A DNA stretch of 64,000 nt from Actinophytocola oryzae. Lineage in GTDB: Bacteria; Actinomycetota; Actinomycetes; Mycobacteriales; Pseudonocardiaceae. The number at the start of each line of letters is the position of its first letter. Within the stretch, counting starts at the first letter, position 1. The DNA lies in NCBI RefSeq assembly GCF_004364325.1, contig NZ_SOCP01000003.1:713763-777762 (forward strand), in the 5' to 3' direction. The notes beneath the pieces were generated by a model that saw only the letters and a program-made list of their open reading frames with translations, searched no databases and had not been told where the DNA came from. Made by a program: the position numbers and the translations under genes. Positions 1 to 7,531 of this stretch are shown piece after piece.

Positions 1-387
1 GATCGTCGGCATGCACCTGCCGTCGCAGACCGCGGGTAACCAGTGTCTTTTCTGTTCCGTGCTACCGAAGTGGACTATCTTGGCGACGCCGAGCTGGGAT
101 GCCTGCACCATCGCGCCCATCGCGCCGCTGACCCGCGACAGCTCCTCGATGATCACGGTCTTCGCGAGGTGCCCCAGGCCCATACCGCCGTATCTCGGGT
201 CCACGGTGACCCCGAGCCAGCCCTGTTGTGCGATGAGTCGGGAAAGCTCCAGGTGGACGGACTTGCTCTCCTCCATCTCGGTGACGCGGGGCGCCACCTT
301 GGACTCGGCGAAGTCGCGCACCTGAGCTCTCAGGCGGTCGTGCTGCGAAGTGGTGAAATAGCTCGTAGTCCCGGTTGCGATGCTCAC
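1..387 (-). CDS. acyl-CoA dehydrogenase, N-terminal part (cut by window edge)
   Basis: The 129 visible codons read as the N-terminal helical domain of an acyl-CoA dehydrogenase, a flavoenzyme of CoA-thioester alpha,beta-oxidation. They include RDFAESKVAPRV, an EES segment, GWLGVTVDPRYGGMGLG and VIIEELSRVSGAMGAM, which is the family's usual order. The catalytic Glu and FAD-binding C-terminal domain lie outside the window, so the substrate class cannot be judged. The start is GTG at 385-387, preceded by GAGGG six bases upstream. No neighbour here explains its pathway. Confidence 0.85.
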   Translation of the reverse strand, partial: MSIATGTTSYFTTSQHDRLRAQVRDFAESKVAPRVTEMEESKSVHLELSRLIAQQGWLGVTVDPRYGGMGLGHLAKTVIIEELSRVSGAMGAMVQASQLGVAKIVHFGSTEQKRHWLPAVCDGRCMPTI

Positions 388-603
388 TGGACGGCCCTCG
401 ATTTTTCGTCACAGACCAACGCGAACTCCCGGTTTGTTGTGTGCAGTGTGCAACTTTGCCACTGATCACCTCGTTAGCGGTACCTCCCAAATGGTGACGA
501 GAATGACGCGCAGTAACAGATCGTAGTCATGATCGACGCCGGTTCACCCATCCGGAAAGTCCACACGAGAACGGCCGCGCGCCTGACCACAGAGGATGGG
601 TCA

Positions 604-619
604 GACACGCGGCCGTGTC
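604..619 (-). terminator. possible hairpin after the ferredoxin reductase gene
   Basis: GACACG-CGGC-CGTGTC forms a 6-bp stem with a 4-base loop, 24 bases past the stop codon of the minus-strand reductase gene. There is no U-run, so its role as a terminator is uncertain. The rest of 388-642 holds the leader of the acyl-CoA dehydrogenase gene and no other gene I can support. Confidence 0.3.
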
Positions 620-642
620 GCTTGTTCTTTCGGCCTAACGGG

Positions 643-3600
643 TCAGGCGCGGGCGCGCCTGCGGCCTCCGGCGGCTCGGGGACGCTCGACCGCCGGGATC
701 TGGTCGTAGGAGTCCTCGGGGCCACCTCGCGCCGAGGGGACGCCGTAGTCCTCGGGCCTGCCGTGCTTGGGCATGCGGACCGGGGGCATCTCGAGCGAGT
801 CGTCCACGCTGGACATCGCGGGCACGAGCCGGACACTGCTCAGGGCGGGGTCCGCGTCGCGGCGCCGCCGTGCCGGCGGGCGGCCGAACTCGGGCGTGAG
901 GTCCTCGGCGCGGTGCGCCGCACGGCGGTCGTCGGAGACGGGCTTCACCACGGTGTCGAACGAGTCGTCCGCGGCACGCCGCGACCGGCCGTTCGTGGCG
1001 GCGCCGTTCGTGCGGCTCACCGCGGGCAGGTTCGAGAACGAGTCCGACGCACCGAGACCGGGCTCGGAGATCATCGTCGCGAACGAGTCCTCCGAGACGA
1101 GGCTCGGCTCGGAGATCATCGTGTCGAACGAGTCCTCGGACGGCCTCGACGGCGGCAACGCGGGGAACGGGTCCTTGGGACCGCGTGCGCCGTTGGTGCG
1201 ACGAGCGGGCGGCATGCCGCCAGACGACGCCTCGGGACGCACGGCGGGCAACCGGCTGAAGGAGTCCTGCGGCGCGCCGTTGGTGCGACGCGCTGGCGGC
1301 ATGGCAGGCGACGACGCCTCGGCACGACGAGCAGGGGGCATGCCCGCGGACGACGCCTCGGCGCGACGGGCAGGCGGCATCCCGGCCGACGAGGCCTCGG
1401 CGCGGCGAGCCGGGGGCATCCCGGCCGACGACGCCTCCGCACGACGGGCAGGCGGCATCCCGCCGGAGGACAGCTCGGGACCGCGTGCGGGCGGCAGCGC
1501 ACGGAACGACGCCTCTGCCGCGCCACGAGCGGGTGGCATGCCCGCGGACGACGCCTCAGCGCGGCGCGCGGGCGGCATACCCGAGGAGGAAGCCTCGGCA
1601 CGACGCGCCGGGGGCATCCCGGCCGACGACGCCTCCGCACGACGGGCGGGCGGCATGCCCGGGGAGGAAGCCTCCGGCCCACGAACCGCTGGCAGCGCGC
1701 GGAACGAGTCCTGCGGTCCGCGTGCGGCGGGCATGCGGCCGAACGAGTCCTCGGGACCACGCGCGACCGGCGTGCCGTTCGCGCCCCGCCGGATCGGCGG
1801 CATGCTGCTGAAGGAGTCGGCAGGGCCGCGGGTCACCGGCGGCATCGCGCCGAAGGAGTCGGCGGGACCGCGTGGCGGCACGTCGGAGAAGTCCGGCGTC
1901 CGCACGTGCCCGTTGGCGTCGAGCAACGCCATCTGGCCGGTAATGTCGATGGCCATCCCGGAGTCCTTGCCGACACGCCCGGCGAGCGGCTCGGGGATGC
2001 CACGCACGTCGGTCATCTCGGCGGCTGTGAACTCCGGCATCCGGGGTAGGGGGTCGTGGGCGGGCGGCGTGTGGCCGGTGGCCGGGCCGAGCGCGGGACG
2101 GCCGTTCGGGGGCGGGGCGCCGAACGAGGTCGCGGGTGCGCCGTTGTGGGCCCTGCCGTTAGGGGTGTGGCCGTTGACGGCGGGGAAGGTGCCGCTGCCG
2201 GACACGCCCTCGCCGAACGCGTTGATCGGGGTACGCGGCACGGCAGGCGGGATGGGGAACGGGCCGCTGGTCGACGGGCGGCTCAGCGGGCCGGACACGT
2301 GGACCGGGGTGCCACCGGCGACGGGAAGCGTGCGCCCGCCGATGGGCACGGGGCCGCGCCCGTTCGGCGGCGGGGTCGCGTTCGGGGGGCGGACCGCGAC
2401 GGGGAGCATGCGGCTGAACGAGTCGACGACGGTCTTCGGTCGGCCGCCGCCGGGCACGTACCCGGCACCGACGCCGATCGGACCGCTGATCTCGACGGGC
2501 ACCGGGGGCGGGGGCTGCTCGACGAAGCCGATCTCGTGCTCCTGGCGCTCCTCGCGCTGGAACTGCTTGCCCTGCGGCGGTGCGGAGTGCTTGCCCGGCA
2601 GCTTCTTCTTCGAGAAGGACCCGCTCGTGGCGCCGGAACTGGCGGTGACGAGCGGACGGGCCGGTGCCTCGGCGTCCACGCTGCGGCGCGGCTCGGGGTT
2701 CTGCCTGCTGACGCTCTCGGCCCACGCGATCATCGCCGAGGGGCAGTCGACGCCGACCACGCCCATGAGCCGGCCCTCCTGCGAGAAGCCGTAGACGGTG
2801 CCGGTGCCCTCGTCGGGGGTGCCGAGCTTGACGATGTCCTTGCCCAGCTTGAGCATGCCCGCGGCCTGGATGCGGAAGCTGTACTGGTCGGTCCAGAAGC
2901 GCGGCATCGGCGTGAACGGCTGCGCGGCGGCTCGGCCTGCCAGCAGGTTCTCGGCGGCGGCGCGGCCCATCTCGACCGCGTTGAGCCAGTGCTCGACGCG
3001 GCGGGGGACGTTGTCGAAACGCAGGTTCGGCCACTGGGCTACGTCACCGGCGGCCACGACGTCCTCGGCGCCGACCACGTGACAGGTCGGCTCGCACACG
3101 ACGCCGTTGTCCAGGGGCAGCCCGGAGCCGCGTAACCAGTGGGTCATCGGCTTGGTGCCCGCGGCGAGGATCACGCAGGACACGAGCAGGCTGCTGCCGT
3201 CGGTGAGCTTGAGGGTGATGCCCTCGGCGCCCGGCGACCACTGCTCGACCGAGTTGCCGAGCGCCAGGTCGACGCCGTGCTCGCGGTGGGTGTTGGTCAG
3301 CCACTCGCCGAGGTCGGGGCCGAGCACGTTGCCGAGGAGGTTCTTGCCCCGGCCGATGAGGGTCACCTCGCGGGACAGGTGCCGCAGGCTCGCCGCCAGC
3401 TCGCAGCCGGTGAACCCACCACCGATCACCGCGACGCGGCCCTTGGTCGAGCCGATGACCCGCTCGAGGTCCTTGCCGTCGGACATCGTCCGCAGCACGA
3501 GCACGCGCGGGTCGTGGTAGGGCACCCCGCTCTGGCGGGTCGCCTCGACACCGGTGGCGATGATCAGACCGTCGTAGGTCATCTCCTCGCCACCGGGCAG

Positions 3601-3873
3601 TACCAGGGTCTTCTTGTTCGGGATCAGCTGGCGGACCTGGGTGCCGAACCGCCAGCGTGCGTTGAGGTCCTCGTAGGCGGGAAGCGTCAGATCGCTGGAT
3701 CTCAGCTCACCTTTGAGAAGCTGCTTCGACAGTGCTGGTCGATGGTAGGGCGGCAGCTTCTCGTCGCCGAGGATGGTGATGTCCCCCTCGAACTTGAGCT
3801 CGCGGAGCCGTTCCGCCGCCCGCAGGCCCGTGAGCCCGCCGCCGACGACAACGATCCGTTCGTCCCGGTTCAT
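643..3873 (-). CDS. FAD/NAD(P)-dependent ferredoxin reductase with very long repeat-rich C-terminal tail
   Basis: Residues 1-400 are a ferredoxin/rubredoxin reductase that passes electrons from NAD(P)H through FAD to an iron-sulfur partner. They contain the FAD-binding VVVGGGLTG near residue 10, the NAD(P)-binding VAVIGGGFTG near 147, and a reductase C-terminal domain (FWTDQYSFRIQAAG onward) at about 320-400. The family is normally ~400 aa; this protein is 1076 aa. The extra ~680 residues look disordered: Pro/Ala/Arg/Ser-rich, with recurring DSF-x-x-MP motifs and, at about 725-890, 13-residue units of the type MPPARRAEASSAG. The ATG overlaps the stop of the upstream ferredoxin-fusion gene by 4 bp, so the two are co-translated and that ferredoxin is the likely partner. 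The tail is rich in RR pairs and could bind other complex members or the membrane (inference). Confidence 0.9.
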   Translation of the reverse strand: MNRDERIVVVGGGLTGLRAAERLRELKFEGDITILGDEKLPPYHRPALSKQLLKGELRSSDLTLPAYEDLNARWRFGTQVRQLIPNKKTLVLPGGEEMTYDGLIIATGVEATRQSGVPYHDPRVLVLRTMSDGKDLERVIGSTKGRVAVIGGGFTGCELAASLRHLSREVTLIGRGKNLLGNVLGPDLGEWLTNTHREHGVDLALGNSVEQWSPGAEGITLKLTDGSSLLVSCVILAAGTKPMTHWLRGSGLPLDNGVVCEPTCHVVGAEDVVAAGDVAQWPNLRFDNVPRRVEHWLNAVEMGRAAAENLLAGRAAAQPFTPMPRFWTDQYSFRIQAAGMLKLGKDIVKLGTPDEGTGTVYGFSQEGRLMGVVGVDCPSAMIAWAESVSRQNPEPRRSVDAEAPARPLVTASSGATSGSFSKKKLPGKHSAPPQGKQFQREERQEHEIGFVEQPPPPVPVEISGPIGVGAGYVPGGGRPKTVVDSFSRMLPVAVRPPNATPPPNGRGPVPIGGRTLPVAGGTPVHVSGPLSRPSTSGPFPIPPAVPRTPINAFGEGVSGSGTFPAVNGHTPNGRAHNGAPATSFGAPPPNGRPALGPATGHTPPAHDPLPRMPEFTAAEMTDVRGIPEPLAGRVGKDSGMAIDITGQMALLDANGHVRTPDFSDVPPRGPADSFGAMPPVTRGPADSFSSMPPIRRGANGTPVARGPEDSFGRMPAARGPQDSFRALPAVRGPEASSPGMPPARRAEASSAGMPPARRAEASSSGMPPARRAEASSAGMPPARGAAEASFRALPPARGPELSSGGMPPARRAEASSAGMPPARRAEASSAGMPPARRAEASSAGMPPARRAEASSPAMPPARRTNGAPQDSFSRLPAVRPEASSGGMPPARRTNGARGPKDPFPALPPSRPSEDSFDTMISEPSLVSEDSFATMISEPGLGASDSFSNLPAVSRTNGAATNGRSRRAADDSFDTVVKPVSDDRRAAHRAEDLTPEFGRPPARRRRDADPALSSVRLVPAMSSVDDSLEMPPVRMPKHGRPEDYGVPSARGGPEDSYDQIPAVERPRAAGGRRRARA
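1190..1700 (-). repeat. degenerate 39-bp coding repeats in the reductase tail
   Basis: A roughly 39-bp unit encoding variants of M-P-P-A-R-R-A-E-A-S-S-A-G recurs about ten times in frame, with seven copies keeping MPPARRAEASS. The copies differ by codon changes, so the array is not freshly expanded. Length variation between strains would be expected. Confidence 0.85.
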
Positions 3874-4715
3874 CGGGCACGTACCTCCTGCAACTGGATT
3901 GCCTGCATCGGGCAGGACCGGGCTGCCGCCTGCGCCTGTGCGCGGCTCGCCGTGTCGGGGTCACGGACGTAGCGCAGCCGTCCGTCTTCCATGAGTTGGA
4001 ACAGTTGTGGCGACTCTGCCTGGCAGATCCCGTACCGCTTGCACCGCTGGTTGTCCACGCTGACCTGCACCTTCCGGCCCATCCGCGGACCGGGTGGCGG
4101 CGGTGTGGCTACCGCCAGCTGGGTCTCGGCCGCGGCAGGCGCACCAGCGAGCAGGCCGGCGCGAGTCAGGATCCTCGGCGGTAGGAACCGAAGGATAGTC
4201 AGTGTGACCGCCGGTGTCAGCACCGTGATTCCGCCGAGCCACAACAGACCGAGGTGTCCGTTGTGGATGGCGCCGAACCACGAGTGCACGACCGTCATGC
4301 CGACCGCGGGGTAGGCGAACTGGTGGAACCGCAGCCAGCGCCGGTAGCGGATGAAACGCCGCAGGCCGGTCGAGATGAGGATCGCGGTCATCAGCTCGAG
4401 GCCGAGGATGCCCATGGTGTGACGAAGCTGACCGCCGAAGGGCACCGTGATGCCGAAGAGGTCGAGCCCCTGCTCGCGGAGCAGGAGGAACACGATCGCG
4501 TGGGTGAAGCCGGTCGCGATGGTGAACGTCGCCAGGATCATGTGGCCCGAGCGGATGGCCTGGTGGCCGGTCAGCCTGCGGATCCAGCCGGTGTAGGTGA
4601 ACACGCCCCAGCAGAGCGTCAGGCACATGAAGACGTACGACAGGCGCGCTGAGAGGGCCGCGACCTCACGAATGCCGATGTCGTGCTGTGGCAGTGCGAC
4701 GACAACGTCGATCAT
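3870..4715 (-). CDS. ferric-reductase-like transmembrane protein fused to a ferredoxin
   Basis: Residues ~20-190 form about six membrane helices resembling the ferric reductase/NOX transmembrane domain, with histidines suited to haem ligation (SGHM, FTHA, RHTMG, FHQF, VVHSWFGA). After an Ala/Pro linker, residues ~215-278 form a ferredoxin with CKRYGIC and SCPMQAI, the C-X5-C...C-P pattern of the three-cysteine ferredoxins that serve P450s and other oxidoreductases. The fusion would move electrons between the soluble ferredoxin and membrane haems (inference). It overlaps the reductase gene downstream and the DUF4142 gene upstream by 4 bp each, forming one translationally coupled unit. Confidence 0.85.
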   Translation of the reverse strand: MIDVVVALPQHDIGIREVAALSARLSYVFMCLTLCWGVFTYTGWIRRLTGHQAIRSGHMILATFTIATGFTHAIVFLLLREQGLDLFGITVPFGGQLRHTMGILGLELMTAILISTGLRRFIRYRRWLRFHQFAYPAVGMTVVHSWFGAIHNGHLGLLWLGGITVLTPAVTLTILRFLPPRILTRAGLLAGAPAAAETQLAVATPPPPGPRMGRKVQVSVDNQRCKRYGICQAESPQLFQLMEDGRLRYVRDPDTASRAQAQAAARSCPMQAIQLQEVRAR

Positions 4716-5437
4716 TCCGCCGTCCCGTGTGCGCTGAAGGTGCGGACGATGGCGATCGTGGCCGCCATCATCAGGGCCGCCACCACGGCGGCGAGCATCA
4801 GGTCTCCACCTGACAAGTGGTTCTCCGGGGTGTTGTAGGTCCGTGCGCCGGCCTCGGCGAACATGCCGTGCTGTGCGTCCACGTCACCCGTGGCCTCCAG
4901 CAGGGTCATGTGCCGCATGACGATCGTGTTGGCCTGCGTCGCGAAGTCGCGGATGACCGTGTTGCGGGTCCCGGCGCGTACCTCGGCGATCAGCCCGAAG
5001 ACCGTGCCGTGTGCGGCACGCAGGCGGTCGGCGAAGACCTTGTCGAAGTCGTCGTCGGAGGCGGCCCGGATCTCGTCCATCCACTTCGCCGTCGACGAGG
5101 AGGGCTTGTCCGGCAGCTGCGCGCCGAACTGGCCGGCCAGCTGCTTGATGGCCACGTCGAGCTTCGTGTGGTCGGCGTTGATCGTCTTGCCGGCCGCGCG
5201 GACCTTGTCGGTCTGTCCGCGTTCGACGGCGAGCTTGCCCATCGGGATTTCCCAGAGGTTGGCGAACCGAATCACCCTGAGGAACTCGCGGTCGAGGCTG
5301 GACAGTGGTTGTTGTGCGCTCTGTTGGACCACCTGGGGCTGCGCCTGGCTGGCCACGGCGAAGCCCACTGCTGGGCACGCCGCACCGAGGATCACCAGGA
5401 ACGAGGCCGCGATCCATCGAACAAATCTGCGTCGCAT
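4712..5437 (-). CDS. DUF4142 exported protein with C-terminal membrane anchor
   Basis: The 241-aa protein starts with an arginine-rich signal sequence (MRRRFVRWIAASFLVILGA) and carries a helical DUF4142 domain at ~45-190, with LSSLDREFLRVIRFANLWEI, ERGQTDKVRAAGKTINADH and MRHMTLLEATGD. This family is ferritin-like in predicted fold and its function is not established. A second hydrophobic helix near 207-230 (LMLAAVVAALMMAATIAIV) would anchor the C-terminus, which is unusual for the family. It sits 20 bp after the small lipoprotein gene and overlaps the ferredoxin-fusion gene. A role in the same envelope electron-transfer complex is inferred from position only. Confidence 0.85.
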   Translation of the reverse strand: MRRRFVRWIAASFLVILGAACPAVGFAVASQAQPQVVQQSAQQPLSSLDREFLRVIRFANLWEIPMGKLAVERGQTDKVRAAGKTINADHTKLDVAIKQLAGQFGAQLPDKPSSSTAKWMDEIRAASDDDFDKVFADRLRAAHGTVFGLIAEVRAGTRNTVIRDFATQANTIVMRHMTLLEATGDVDAQHGMFAEAGARTYNTPENHLSGGDLMLAAVVAALMMAATIAIVRTFSAHGTAE

Positions 5438-5457
5438 GATTTGTTACCGCCCGCGTT

Positions 5458-5619
5458 TCAGTTCTTTTCCGTCCCTATATGTGACGTTAATGTTTTCGCG
5501 GGCATGGAGTCGCTGTACTCACTGCTCGGACCTTCGCGCAGCTGGCAGCCACCGAGGAGGAGCCCGAAGACAGTTACCAGTACAGCGAACCCGGCAACTC
5601 TAGAGCCACGCATCCTCAT
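5458..5619 (-). CDS. small lipoprotein, 53 aa
   Basis: A short reading frame encodes MRMRGSRVAGFAVLVTVFGL followed by a lipobox ending in GGC (Cys25) and a 28-residue polar tail ending in EKN. Arginines, an ~15-residue hydrophobic core and L-G-G-C make a type II signal peptide, so the mature product would be a ~29-residue lipopeptide on the outer face of the membrane. GAGGAG lies seven bases before the ATG and a strong -35/-10 pair lies just upstream. Twenty bases separate it from the DUF4142 gene. It is below usual gene-calling cut-offs. I recognise no family. Confidence 0.75.
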   Translation of the reverse strand: MRMRGSRVAGFAVLVTVFGLLLGGCQLREGPSSEYSDSMPAKTLTSHIGTEKN

Positions 5620-5626
5620 GGATGAA

Positions 5627-5666
5627 CTCCTCTGCAGTAGATATCAGAACGATTACGCTACGTCAA
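5627..5666 (-). promoter_or_regulatory. sigma-70-type promoter and RBS for the lipoprotein-DUF4142-ferredoxin-reductase operon
   Basis: Reading the minus strand, TTGACG (5661-5666) and TATCTA (5638-5643) are separated by exactly 17 bp, and GAGGAG (5627-5632) follows as the ribosome binding site. This is a housekeeping-type promoter, unlike the ECF-type promoters elsewhere in the island. Confidence 0.7.
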
Positions 5667-5755
5667 GCGTTTTGTTGCAGGCACGCGTCGTTGCAGGTGC
5701 TACCGGTATATACGTTTGATAACGACACACGCGTTCAGTTCACTCAGCGGTAGAT

Positions 5756-5773
5756 ATGTGACGTGGGTCACAT
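5756..5773. promoter_or_regulatory. CRP/GlxR-type operator
   Basis: ATGTGAC-GTGG-GTCACAT contains TGTGA-N6-TCACA, the full consensus half-sites of CRP-family regulators (GlxR/Crp in actinobacteria). It is about 90 bp upstream of the -35 box of the lipoprotein operon and about 100 bp upstream of the doubtful plus-strand gene at 5873. Confidence 0.55.
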
Positions 5774-5833
5774 CACCCGGTCGGGCGATCAAGTTCGTCA
5801 GGGGTCCAGCCGATAAAGCGCAGGTCCCGGGCT

Positions 5834-5853
5834 GTTCAGTAGCGTTCAGTAGC
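5834..5853. repeat. tandem 10-bp direct repeat
   Basis: GTTCAGTAGC occurs twice in immediate succession, three bases before a perfect 8-bp-arm palindrome. It may be a pair of half-sites for a regulator. Confidence 0.6.
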
Positions 5854-5855
5854 GG

Positions 5856-5874
5856 ATGCGAACCAGGTTCGCAT
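5856..5874. promoter_or_regulatory. 19-bp palindrome, operator-like
   Basis: ATGCGAAC-CAG-GTTCGCAT is a perfect inverted repeat with 8-bp arms. It overlaps the ATG of the possible plus-strand gene at 5873, where a bound protein would block expression. Confidence 0.45.
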
Positions 5875-6118
5875 GACGGAGAGCCTCGGCGGCCCCCGTC
5901 GGGCAGGCGGCTCCGTACAGTACCTCCGCGTCGAACGCACCGACGAAGGCCCATATCCCCTGGTCGTAATGTCCCGATACGGGCTGAAAGTGACCATCGT
6001 CTGCCCGCCCGCACACGCGAAGGCCGAACGGGACGCGCTCCACGGTCAGACGGACCGGAGCGCACGGCAGCGGGACCACGCCACGCTGCTGGGACCGGCC
6101 TCGAAGACCGGTCGCTGA
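5873..6118 (+). CDS. possible small hypothetical protein, 81 aa
   Basis: The frame has roughly 80% G/C at third codon positions, which supports coding. The product begins MTESLGGPRRAGGSVQYLRV and has a hydrophobic stretch LKVTIVCPP; I recognise no family. It has no convincing ribosome binding site, the ATG lies inside a palindrome, and a frame on the other strand (5846-6154) is of similar length. It could be spurious. Confidence 0.3.
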   Translation: MTESLGGPRRAGGSVQYLRVERTDEGPYPLVVMSRYGLKVTIVCPPAHAKAERDALHGQTDRSARQRDHATLLGPASKTGR

Positions 6119-6163
6119 GGAGAGAGAGCCTGACGCGGTGGGCACACGGCCCACCGCGAACGG

Positions 6164-6877
6164 CTAGATCGGAACGCTTACTACCTCTTCGGCGTTCGCA
6201 CCCATGGTCTCGATGGTGATGGCCTTGACGTCGTCGGGCGAGACGAGCGCCATGCCGGCCAGGCGGCTGCGCTTCGCACCCTCCGCCGAGACCTGCCAGG
6301 TGCCTGCCAGCACCTTGTCACCCTCTTTGGAGATGACGTACAGCGCACACGGCTTTCCCTCCGGCAGGCCGGTTGCCGTGGCGTCCACCCACACCCAGCC
6401 CTTCTTCGGCTCCAGCGCGACGTTCATGGTCGCGCCGGTCTCCGAGTCGGTGGCGTCGGCGATGCGGGCGTTGGACGGGGTCGTCGCGACGGTGAACGTC
6501 GGTCCGGCCACGTTGTCCGTCGGCGCCGTCTGCCTGCCGAGCACGATGCCACCGCCGAGTGCCACGACCACCGCCGCGGCAGCCGCGACGTACACGCCGG
6601 TCATGCGCCTGCGTGGTGGTGCCGCGGCCTCGGTCTCGGTGGCGACCCTGCGCAGCGTGCGCCGCAACAGCAGGTCGCCGTGCTCGGGTGGTCCGTCGAG
6701 GAACGCCTCCGGCGGCACCTGGTCGAGTGCCCGCCGGATCATCATGAGCTCCTGCACCTCACGCTGACACTCACGGCAGCCGTTGAGGTGGTCGTGCACC
6801 ATCCGCGCCTCGGCCGGATCAAGTGCGCCGATCGCGTACGCGCCGAGCTGTGCCCGGTCGTGCGCTGGTCCGCTCAT
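6164..6877 (-). CDS. zinc-finger anti-sigma factor (RskA-like)
   Basis: The N-terminal cytoplasmic zf-HC2 domain has H-L-N-G-C-R-E-C, the HxxxCxxC zinc motif of ZAS anti-sigma factors, near residues 30-37. One membrane helix lies at ~93-113 (VYVAAAAAVVVALGGGIVLG), and the outer ~120 residues resemble the RskA C-terminal sensor domain (WVDATATGLPEGKPCALYVI). The protein would hold the adjacent ECF sigma factor at the membrane and release it on an envelope or redox signal. The start overlaps the sigma stop by 4 bp. The zinc cysteines make thiol oxidation a plausible trigger (inference). Confidence 0.9.
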   Translation of the reverse strand: MSGPAHDRAQLGAYAIGALDPAEARMVHDHLNGCRECQREVQELMMIRRALDQVPPEAFLDGPPEHGDLLLRRTLRRVATETEAAAPPRRRMTGVYVAAAAAVVVALGGGIVLGRQTAPTDNVAGPTFTVATTPSNARIADATDSETGATMNVALEPKKGWVWVDATATGLPEGKPCALYVISKEGDKVLAGTWQVSAEGAKRSRLAGMALVSPDDVKAITIETMGANAEEVVSVPI

Positions 6878-7497
6878 CGCCGCACCTCCCCCGACTGACC
6901 CAAGGACTGCGCCAGCTGTGCCCGCAGCGCGCGGACCGCGTGGTATGTCCTCGATTTCACGGTGCCGGGGGCGATGCCCAGCACAGCGGCTGTCTCGTTG
7001 ACAGTCCTGCCACGGTAGTAGAGCTCGACGAGCACCGCCCGGTGCTCGGCTGACAGGCCGTCGAGAGCGCCCATCACGGTCATCGTGTCGACCACCGTGT
7101 CCGCGTGGTCACGCTGTGCGGCTGGGACGTCGACCGGCTGGTTGACCTCCATCGGCCGCACCGCACGGGCCCTGGCCCGGTCGGTGACGAGGTTGCGGGC
7201 CACCGTCAGCAGCCACCCGCGAACCGAGCCGACACCTGAGCGCAGCGCGTCCGCGTGTTTCCACGCCCGCAGCAAGGTCTCCTGCACGACGTCCTCTGCC
7301 GCCGCACGGTCGCCGGTCAACCTGGTCGCGTAGTCCAGGAGGCTCCGGCCGTGCTCGGCGTAGAGGGACTTGATCAGGTCTTCGGCCGGGTTCCCAGCGG
7401 CTACGCGCCGAGAACGTCGTCCGATCATTGCCACGGCCGCCATCACCTGCCCGATTGGCCGGTCGATGAGCAGGGTACTTGAAGCAACTTCGCTCAC
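6874..7497 (-). CDS. ECF RNA polymerase sigma factor, SigL-like
   Basis: The 207-aa protein has sigma region 2 (LLDYATRLTGDRAAAEDVVQ, then TLLRAW) and region 4 (GLSAEHRAVLVELYYRGRTV, then AAVLGIAPGTVKSRTYHAVR). Longer frames reach 7677 but would overlap the Rieske gene. I place the start at GTG 7495-7497 because a TGAACC-N16-CGTGTT promoter ends six bases before it, giving a leaderless transcript. A later ATG at 7443 is possible. The promoter matches the published SigL type, so the factor probably transcribes its own gene. The anti-sigma gene follows with a 4-bp overlap. Confidence 0.9.
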   Translation of the reverse strand: MSEVASSTLLIDRPIGQVMAAVAMIGRRSRRVAAGNPAEDLIKSLYAEHGRSLLDYATRLTGDRAAAEDVVQETLLRAWKHADALRSGVGSVRGWLLTVARNLVTDRARARAVRPMEVNQPVDVPAAQRDHADTVVDTMTVMGALDGLSAEHRAVLVELYYRGRTVNETAAVLGIAPGTVKSRTYHAVRALRAQLAQSLGQSGEVRR

Positions 7498-7503
7498 GAC
7501 AGG

Positions 7504-7531
7504 AACACGAGTGTGAACCGGGTTCGGTTCA
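7504..7531 (-). promoter_or_regulatory. SigL-type ECF promoter before the sigma gene (autoregulation)
   Basis: On the minus strand -35 TGAACC (7526-7531) and -10 CGTGTT (7504-7509) are separated by 16 bp. Six bases later is the GTG of the sigma gene. The -35 box lies over the stop codon of the Rieske gene and inside an inverted repeat GTGAACC-N6-GGTTCAC (7513-7532). Confidence 0.65.

Larger units (their letters stand above)
5620..6163. other. long intergenic region between the redox operon and the anti-sigma gene
   Basis: This 544-bp gap is locally less GC-rich than its neighbours. It holds the operon promoter, a CRP-type palindrome, two back-to-back copies of GTTCAGTAGC (5834-5853), a 19-bp palindrome (5856-5874) and one uncertain short reading frame. 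The density of symmetrical sites suggests a regulatory hub. Confidence 0.6.

Noticed and set aside
529..2794. Two long plus-strand frames opposite the reductase tail
   Set aside because: They mirror the repeat codons of the minus-strand gene. The minus frame is continuous with a bona fide reductase domain.
643..3873. Frameshift joining two genes in the reductase
   Set aside because: Codon bias and the DSF/MPPARR motifs run continuously from the reductase domain to the stop, with no overlapping start and ribosome binding site inside that I could see.
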